From Hydractinia symbiolongicarpus (lineage: Eukaryota > Cnidaria > Hydrozoa > Anthoathecata > Hydractiniidae), in NCBI RefSeq assembly GCF_029227915.1, contig NC_079884.1, positions 2,234,001 to 2,298,000 on the forward strand: DNA of 64,000 nt. The letters run 5' to 3'. The notes under the pieces were generated by a model that did no database searches, was not told the DNA's origin, and worked only from the letters and a program-made list of their open reading frames with translations. Position numbers and translations under genes: made by a program. This document shows positions 55,235 to 64,000 of this stretch, piece after piece (within the stretch, counting starts at the first letter, position 1; every line of letters begins with the position of its first letter).

Positions 55235-55708
55235 ACTGCAGTAATTGTTCGGCAAAAATAATGTTTATATATTTTACCGCCTTAAGCTACCATTTTTAAT
55301 TTTCGCGCTTCTGCTAACGTTACGGAAAAACTCGACGTATTCCCGACACTGTCGTCAAATGTTGACGAAAATGCCATATTTTGACGAAATATTTGAAAAA
55401 CTGTCGAACAACAGTGTTCTCACTATGCGCGGGCAACCTGTAAATAATTTGTCTCTCACAATTCGTGCCTGATATGTCAGTGACTAACAAAATAGCTGTT
55501 AAAAGTTTCCGGGAGCCGTATTTTTGAATAAATTCAATTAAAACGAACCGACAAGGAAACTTGAAATCGACGTTGTGACGTCATTTTTTAGTTTATAATA
55601 TTTTAACAGCTTTTTTAAAGAACAGTCCATCAAAAGCTACGTTTTAGCCTAAAAACCGACATGAAAAGTTCTTTCCCCATAGTGAGATCACTACATTGGC
55701 CTGTTAGG
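55235..55708 (-). promoter_or_regulatory. Transposon 5' region: TATA-like box, CRE palindrome, TTGACGA repeats
   Basis: There is no convincing gene here. On the minus strand TATATAAA lies at 55264-55271. A perfect TGACGTCA palindrome (CRE-type) is at 55576-55583. TCGTCAA-ATG-TTGACGA, a 7-bp-arm inverted repeat, is at 55352-55368, with another TTGACGA at 55381-55387. These are sequence matches only. Promoter or transposase-binding function is inferred from their position between the TIR and the gene. Confidence 0.4.
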
Positions 55709-55730
55709 GACTGTCCGTAACTTGCCCGAG
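55709..55730 (-). repeat. Terminal inverted repeat (right end)
   Basis: Read on the minus strand it begins CTCGGGCAAGTTACGG, matching the terminus at 52833-52854. The next base is satellite, AAGAAATAAC. The expected empty satellite site reads CTCCAAGAAATAAC, so AA is present on both sides as a 2-bp duplication. Confidence 0.8.
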
Positions 55731-57565
55731 AAGAAATAACATTCTTCTTAACTTAAAATGATTGCTTGAACTCAGCAGTTACACTGGGCGCTATGGCAGC
55801 GCTTTATTTAAAAATGTAGATAAAAAAGTCATTTTTGTACTGTGGCACCAATCCTAGCCGTTATCGTGCCCTGAAGAAATAGAGACAGTTTCAAAAACTC
55901 CATTAAATTGACTTTCTAACGGTATCAGTCCGTTTCAATTACAACGGCTCCGTCACATACTCGTACCATCATGTACTTAACGATATTTTTCCGAAATTAT
56001 CAGGTTGCATCGCTTTTAACAGCAAAACGATTGACTGTGGGACTTAATTGAACTGATTTTTGACTTTGATCTGATAAATGGGATAAATGAGACAATTGGA
56101 CTCTAAGAAATAACATTCTTCTTAACTCGACATGATTGTCGGAACTCAGCGATTACACTGGACCCCGTGGTAGCGCTTGATTTGAAAGGTTAGATAAATA
56201 AGTCATTTTTACTGTGTGACAAATCCTAGCCGTAAGCGCGCGGTGAAGATTTAAAGACGGTTTCAGAAACTCCATTTCATTGATTTTCTAACAGTATCAG
56301 TCTGTTTGAGTGACAACGGTTCCGTCAGACACTCGTACCAACATTTACTTAGCGATATGTTTCTGATATTACTAGGTTGCATTGCGTTTAACAGTGAAAC
56401 GATTGACTGTGGGACTTAATATAACTGATCTTGGACTTTGACTTTATGAATGTGATAAATGAGACAATTGAACTCCAAGAAATAACATTCTTCTTAGTTT
56501 GACATGAATGCTTGAACTCAGCAGTTACACTGGGCGCTGTGGAAGCGCTTTATTTAAACATTTAGATAAAAAAGTCATTTTTGTACTGTGGCGCCAATCC
56601 TAGCCGTTATCGCGCACTGAAGAAATAGAGACAGTTTCAAAAACTCCCTTTAATTGACTTTCTAACGGTGTCGGTCCGTTTGAGTTACAACGGTTGGGTC
56701 AAATATTCGTAGCAACATGTATTTAACGATATTTTTCTGATATTACCAGGTTGCGTCGATTTTAACAGTGAAACGATTGGCTGTGGGACTTCATTGAACT
56801 GATTTTTGACTTTGATCTGATAAATGTGATAAATGAGACAATTGGACTCCAAGAAATAACATTCTTCTTAAGTCGACATGATTGTCGGAACTCAGCCATT
56901 ACACTGGACCCTGTGGTAGCGCTTCATTTAAAAATTTAGATAAATAAGTCTTTCCTTAGTGTGGGACCAATCCTGGCCGTTACTGCGCGCTGCGGAAATA
57001 GCGAGAGTTTCAAAAACCACATTTCCTTGTGGGATTTAGATGTTTGTACTGTGGCACCAATCCTAGCCGTTATCCCGCGCTGAAGAAATAGAGACAGTTT
57101 CAAACACTCCATTAAATTGACTTTCTAACGGTATCAGTCCGTTTCAATTACAACGGTTCCGTCACATATTCGTACCAACATGTATTTAGCGATATTTTTC
57201 TCACATTACTAGGTTGCATCTCTTTTAACAGTGAAACGATTGACTGTGGGACTTAATTTAACTGATTTCGGACTGTGACCTTATAAATGTTAAAAGTGAG
57301 ATAATTGGACTCTAAGAAATAACATTCTTCTTAACTCGACATGATTGTCGGAACTCAGCGATTACACTGGACCCCGTGGTAGCGCTTCATTTGAAAGGTT
57401 AGATAAATAAGTCATTTTTACTGTGTGACAAATCCTAGCCGTTAGCGCGCGGTGAAGATTTAAAGACGGTTTCAGAAACTCCATTTCATTGATTTTCTAA
57501 CAGTATCAGTCTGTTTGAGTGACAACGGTTCCGTCAGACACTCGTACCAACATTTACTTAGCGTT
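55731..57565 (+). repeat. Satellite array, right flank of the transposon
   Basis: Forward monomers with a local subtype: GTCAGACACTCGTACC and GGCACCAATCC variants. A segment at about 56101 recurs at about 57310 (offset 1,209 bp). An aberrant junction near 57030 (CCTTGTGGGATTTAGATG) joins two monomers out of phase. No gene is visible. Confidence 0.93.
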
Positions 57566-60500
57566 ATGTTTCTGATATTACTAGGTTGCATTGCTTTTAA
57601 CAGTGAAACGATTGACTGTGGGACTTAATTGAACTGGTTTTTAACTTTGATCTGATAAATGTGATAAATGAGACAATTTAACTCCAAGAAATAACATTCT
57701 TCTTATTTTGACATGATTGTCGGAGCTCAGCGATTACACTAGGCTCTGTGATAGCGGTTTATTTAAAAATTTAGATAAATAAGTCATTTTTTACTGTGGG
57801 ACCAATCCTAGCTGTTAGCGCGCGCTGAAGAAATAGAGACAGATTCAAAAACTCTATTTCATTGACTTTCTAACGGTGTCAATTCGTTTGAGTTACATCG
57901 GTTGCGTCACACATTCGTACCAATATGTATTTAGTGAGTTTTTTCCGATATCACCAGGTTGCATCGCTTTTAACAGTAAAACGATTGGCTGTGGGACTTA
58001 ATTGAAGTGATTTTTGACTTTGATCTGATAAATGTGATAAATGAGACAATTTAACTTCAAGAAATAACATTCTTCTTAATTTGACATGATTGCTTGAACT
58101 CAGCAGTTACACTGGGCGCTGTGGCAGAGCTTTATTTGAAAATTTAGATAAAAAATCATTTTTTACTGTGGGACCAATCCTAGCCGTTAGTTTGGGCCAA
58201 AGAAATAGAAACAGTTTCAAAAACTACATTTAATAGATTTCCTAACGGTATCAATCCGTTTGAGTTACAACGGTTGCGTCACATATTCGTACCATCATGC
58301 ACTTAACGATATTTTTCCAATGTTACCAGGTTGCATCGCTTTTAACAGTAAAAAACGATTGACTGTGGGATTAATTGAAGTGATTTTTGACTTTGATCTG
58401 ATAAATGTGATAAATGAGACGATTTAACTCCAAGAAACAACATTCTTCTTAATTTGACATGATTGTCGGAACTCAGCGATTACACTAGGCTCTGTGGAAG
58501 CGCTTTATTTAAAAATTTAGATATTTAAGTCTTTTTTTCCTGTGGGACCAATCCTGGCCGTTAGCACGCGCCGAAAAAATAGAGACATTCTCAAAAACTA
58601 CATTTCATTGATTTCCTGACGGTATCAATCCGTTAGAGTTACAACGGTTGCGTCACATATTCGCACCAACGTGTATTTAGCGACATTTTTCAGACATTGC
58701 TAAGTTATATCGCTTTTAACAGTGAAATGATTGACTGTGGGACTTAATTGAACTGATTTTGTACTCTGAATTTATGAATGTGATAAATGAGACAATCGAA
58801 CTCCAAGAAATAACATTCTTTTTACCTCGAAATGATTGTCGGAGCTCAGCGATTACACTGGACCCTGTGGTAGCGCTTCATTTAAAAATTTAGATAAATA
58901 AGTCATTTTTACTGTGGAACAAATCCTAGTTATTAGCGCCCGCTGAAGAAATAGAGACAGTTTCAAAAACTCCATTTCATTGACTTTCTAACGGTATCAG
59001 TACGTTTCAATTACAACGGTTCCGTCACATATTCGTACCATCATGCACTTAACGAAGTTTTTCCGGTGTTACCAGGCTGCATCGCTTATAACAGTAAAAC
59101 GATTGACTGTGGCACTTAATTGAACTGATTTTTGACTTTGATCTGATAGATGTGATAAATGAGACAATTGGACTCCAAGAAATACTATTCTTCTAAACTC
59201 GACATGATTGTCGGAACTCAGCGATTACACTGGTCTCTGTGGTTGCGCTTCATTTAAAAATTTAGACAAATAAGTCATTTTATTTGTGGGACAAATCCTA
59301 GAGTACGCGCTGAAGAACTAGAGACGGTTTCAAAAACTCCATTTCATTGACTTTCTAACCGTATCAGTCTGTTTGAGTGACAACGGTTGCGTCACATATT
59401 CGTACTAACATGTATTTAGCGATATTTTTCTGATAATACTAGGTTGCATTGCTTTAACAGTGAAACGATTGACTGTGGGACTTAATTAAACTGATTTTTG
59501 ACTTCGATCTGATAAATGAGACAATTGACTTCAAGAAATAACATTCTTCTTAACTCGACATGATTGTCGGAACTCAGCGATTACACTGGACCCTGCGGTA
59601 GCGCTCCAATTTAAAATTTAGATAAATAAGTCATTTTTACTGGGGGACAAATCCTAGCCGTTAGTGCGCGCTGAAGAAATAGAGACAATTTCAAAAACTC
59701 CATTTCATTGCCTTTCTAACAGTATCAGTCTGTTTGAGTGACAACTGTTCTGTCACATACTCGTACCAACATATGCTTAGCGATATTTTTCTGATATTAC
59801 TAGGTTGCATTGCTTTAACAGTGAAACGATTGACTGTGGGACTTAATTAAACTGATTTTTGACTTCGATCTGATAAATGAGACAATTGACTTCAAGAAAT
59901 AACATTCTTCTTAACTCGACATGATTGTCGGAGCTCAGCGATTACACTGAACCCTGTGCAAGCACTTCATTCAAAAATTTAAATAAATAAGTCATTTTTA
60001 CTGTGGGACAAATCCTCGCCGTTAGCGCGCGCTGAAGAATTACAGACAGTTTCAAAAACTCCATTTCATTGACTTTCTAACGGTATCAGTACGTTTCAAT
60101 TACAACGGTTCCGTCACATATTCGTACCATCATGCACTTAACGATGTTTCTCCGGTGTTACCAGGTTGCATCGCTTTTAACAGTAAAACGATTGGCTGTG
60201 GGACTTAATTGAACGGCTTTTTGACTTTGATCTGATAAATGTGATAAATGAGACAGTTGGATTCCAAGAAATAACATTCTTCTTAACTCGACATGTTTGT
60301 CGGAACTCAGTGATTACAATGGACCATGTGGTAGCGCTTTAAATAAAAATTTAGATAAATAAGTCATTTTTACTGTGGGGCAAATCCTAGCCGTTAGTGC
60401 GCGCTGAAGAAATAGAGACGGTTTCAAAAACTCCATTTCATTGACTTTCTCACAGTATCAGTCTGTTCGAGTGACAACGGTTCCGTCACATACTCGTACC

Positions 60501-63500
60501 AACATTTACTTAGCGATATTTTTCTTATATTACTAGGTGCCAGTGCTTTTAACAGTGAAACGATTGACTGCGGGACTTAATTGAACTGATTTTTAACTTT
60601 GATCTGATAAATGGGATAAATGAGACAAGTAGACTCCAAGACATAACATTCTTTTTACCTCGACATGATTGTCGGAGCTCTGCTATTACACTGGACCCTG
60701 TGGTAGCGCTTCATTTAAAAATTTAGATAAATAAGTCATTTTTACTGTGGAACAAATCCTAGCTGTTAGCGCGCGCTGAAGAAATAGAGACAGTTTCAAA
60801 AACTCCATTTCATTGACTTTCTAATGATATCGCTCCGCTTCAATTACAACGGTTTCGTCACATATTCGTACCATCATGCACTCATCGATGTTTTTCCGGT
60901 GTTACCAGGTTCCATCGCTTATAACAGTAGAACGATTGACTGTGGCACTTAATTGAACTGATTTTTGACTTTGATCTGATAGATGTGATAAATGAGACAA
61001 TTGGACTCCAAGAAATACTATTCTTTTAAACTGGACATGATTATCGGAACTCAGCGATTACACTGGTCCCTGTGGTAGCGCTTCATTTAAAAATTTAGAT
61101 AAATAAGTTATTTTTACTGTCGGACAAATCCTAGCTGTTAGAACGCGCTGAAGAAAGAGAGACAGTTTCAAAAACTCCATTTCATTGACTTTCTAACTGT
61201 GTCAATCCGTTTGAGTGACAACGGTTCCGTCACATACTCGTACCAACATTTACTTAGCGATATTTTTCTTATATTACTAGGTGCCATTGCTTTTAACAGT
61301 GAAACGATTGACTGCGGGACTTAATTGAACTGATTTTTAACTTTGATCTGATAAATGGGATAAATGAGACAAGTAGACTCCAAGACATAACATTCTTTTT
61401 ACCTCGACATGATTGTCGGAGCTCTGCTATTACACTGGACCCTGTGGTAGCGCTTCATTTAAAAATTTAGATAAATAAGTCATTTTTACTGTGGAACAAA
61501 TCCTAGCTGTTAGCGCGCGCTGAAGAAATAGAGACAGTTTCAAAAACTCCATTTCATTGACTTTCTAATGATATCGCTCCGCTTCAATTACAACGGTTTC
61601 GTCACATATTCGTACCATCATGCACTCATCGATGTTTTTCCGGTGTTACCAGGTTCCATCGCTTATAACAGTAGAACGATTGACCGTGGCACTTAATTGA
61701 ACTGATTTTTGACTTTGATCTGATAGATGTGATAAATGAGACAATTGGACTCCAAGAAATACTATTCTTTTAAACTGGACATGATTATCGGAACTCAGCG
61801 ATTACACTGGTCCCTGTGGTAGCGCTTCATTTAAAAATTTAGATAAATAAGTCATTTTTACTGTCGGATAAATCCTAGCTGTTAGAACGCGCTGAAGAAA
61901 GAGAGACAGTTTCAAAAACTCCATTTCATTGACTTTCTAACTGTGTCAATCCGTTTGAGTTACATCGGTTGCGTCACACATTCGTACCAATATGTATTTA
62001 GTGATTTTTTTCAGATATTACCAGGTTGCGTCGCTTTAAACAGTAAAACGATTGGCTGTGGGACTTAATTGAACTGCTTTTTGAATTTGATCTGATAAAT
62101 TTGATAAATGAGACAATTGGACTCCAAGAAATAACATTCTTCTTAACTCGACATGTTTGTCGGAACTCAGCGATTACACTGGACCCTGTGATAGCACTTC
62201 AATTGAAAAATTTAGATAAATAAGTCATTTTTACTGTGGGACAAATCCTAGCCGTTAGTGCGCGCTGAAGAAATAGAGACGGTTTCAAAAACTCCATTTC
62301 ATTAAATTTCTAACAGTATCAGTCTGTTTGAGTGACAACGGTTCCGTCACATACTCCTACCAACATTTACTTAGCGATAATTTTCTGATATTACTAGGTT
62401 GCATTGCTTTTAACAGTGAAACGATTGACTGTGGGACTTAATTGAACTGGTTTTTAACTTTGATCTGATAAATGTGATAAATGAGACAATTTAACTCCAA
62501 GAAATAACATTCTTCTTATTTTGACATGATTGTCGGAGCTCAGCGATTACACTAGGCTCTGTGATAGCGGTTTATTTAAAAATTTAGATAAATAAGTCAT
62601 TTTTTACTGTGGGACCAATCCTAGCTGTTAGCGCGCGCTGAAGAAATAGAGACAGATTCAAAAACTCTATTTCATTGACTTTCTAACGGTGTCAATTCGT
62701 TTGAGTTACATCGGTTGCGTCACACATTCGTACCAATATGTATTTAGTGAGTTTTTTCCGATATCACCAGGTTGCATCGCTTTTAACAGTAAAACGATTG
62801 GCTGTGGGACTTAATTGAAGTGATTTTTGACTTTGATCTGATAAATGTGATAAATGAGACAATTTAACTTCAAGAAATAACATTCTTCTTAATTTGACAT
62901 GATTGCTTGAACTCAGCAGTTACACTGGGCGCTGTGGCAGAGCTTTATTTGAAAATTTAGATAAAAAATCATTTTTTACTGTGGGACCAATCCTAGCCGT
63001 TAGTTTGGGCCAAAGAAATAGAAACAGTTTCAAAAACTACATTTAATAGATTTCCTAACGGTATCAATCCGTTTGAGTTACAACGGTTGCGTCACATATT
63101 CGTACCATCATGCACTTAACGATATTTTTCCAATGTTACCAGGTTGCATCGCTTTTAACAGTAAAAAACGATTGACTGTGGGATTAATTGAAGTGATTTT
63201 TGACTTTGATCTGATAAATGTGATAAATGAGACGATTTAACTCCAAGAAACAACATTCTTCTTAATTTGACATGATTGTCGGAACTCAGCGATTACACTA
63301 GGCTCTGTGGAAGCGCTTTATTTAAAAATTTAGATATTTAAGTCTTTTTTTCCTGTGGGACCAATCCTGGCCGTTAGCACGCGCCGAAAAAATAGAGACA
63401 TTCTCAAAAACTACATTTCATTGATTTCCTGACGGTATCAATCCGTTAGAGTTACAACGGTTGCGTCACATATTCGCACCAACGTGTATTTAGCGACATT

Positions 63501-64000
63501 TTTCAGACATTGCTAAGTTATATCGCTTTTAACAGTGAAATGATTGACTGTGGGACTTAATTGAACTGATTTTGTACTCTGAATTTATGAATGTGATAAA
63601 TGAGACAATCGAACTCCAAGAAATAACATTCTTTTTACCTCGAAATGATTGTCGGAGCTCAGCGATTACACTGGACCCTGTGGTAGCGCTTCATTTAAAA
63701 ATTTAGATAAATAAGTCATTTTTACTGTGGAACAAATCCTAGTTATTAGCGCCCGCTGAAGAAATAGAGACAGTTTCAAAACCTCCATTTCATTGACTTT
63801 CTAAAGGTATCACTCCGCTTCAATTACAACGGTTCCGTCACATATTCGTACCATCATGCACTTAACGATGTTTTTCCGGTGTTACCAGGCTGCATCGCTT
63901 ATAACAGTAAAACGATTGACTGTGGCACTTAATTGAACTGATTTTTGACTTTGATCTGATAGATGTGATAAATGAGACAATTGGACTCCAAGAAATACTA
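57566..64000 (+). repeat. Copy of the 4.81-kb HOR array, offset 16,933 bp
   Basis: From about 57566 to the window end the sequence follows 40632-47067 at a constant offset of 16,933 bp (40741 with 57674, 42xxx-45554 with 62487, 43021 with 59954). It therefore contains parts of two further 4.81-kb HOR copies. At 58965 it shares variants with 42035, and at 63775 with 46850, as expected if a two-HOR block was duplicated as a unit. No gene is visible. Confidence 0.93.

Overview
The window is eukaryotic, almost certainly from an animal. There are no operons, ribosome binding sites or recognisable host genes. About 53 kb (roughly 83%) is one family of tandem satellite DNA with a monomer near 373 bp. 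The rest is two mobile-element remnants inside the array. An invertebrate, possibly a cnidarian, is suggested by the AT-rich base composition, a CR1/L2-like retrotransposon with an ORF1 esterase remnant, and a multi-exon DNA-transposon gene of a type I loosely associate with cnidarian genomes. I cannot name the species.

Layout: 1-32066 forward satellite, including a 6.7-kb higher-order repeat (HOR) at 13310-20025 and 20026-26430 plus a rearranged third copy. 32067-35438 is a 5'-truncated, dead CR1/L2-type non-LTR retrotransposon. 35439-47314 is forward satellite, ending in two copies of a 4.81-kb HOR. 47315-52854 is non-satellite DNA with seven exons on the plus strand. 52855-53838 is satellite in the opposite orientation. 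53839-55730 is non-satellite DNA with two exons on the minus strand and a (TA)131 tract. 55731-64000 is forward satellite, most of it a copy of 40632-47067 displaced by 16,933 bp.

The main result concerns 47315-55730. The two non-satellite pieces appear to be halves of one TIR DNA transposon (about 7.4 kb) that inserted into the satellite and was later split by an inversion of 47315-53838. Four independent signs agree. (1) Both pieces end in the same 16-bp terminus (15/16 match), and each abuts satellite at the same monomer position with a 2-bp AA duplication. (2) Undoing the inversion puts both gene halves on one strand in the right order. (3) The rejoined bases recreate a splice donor at the breakpoint and keep the reading frame through a 54-bp intron into the next exon. 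(4) The inverted satellite carries rare variants that occur otherwise in the right flank. The reconstructed gene would encode about 1,090-1,130 residues, but it has at least one internal TGA and one probable 1-bp frameshift, so this copy is dead.

Nothing here looks like a working host gene. The interest lies in the structure and history of the satellite array and in the unnamed transposase family.
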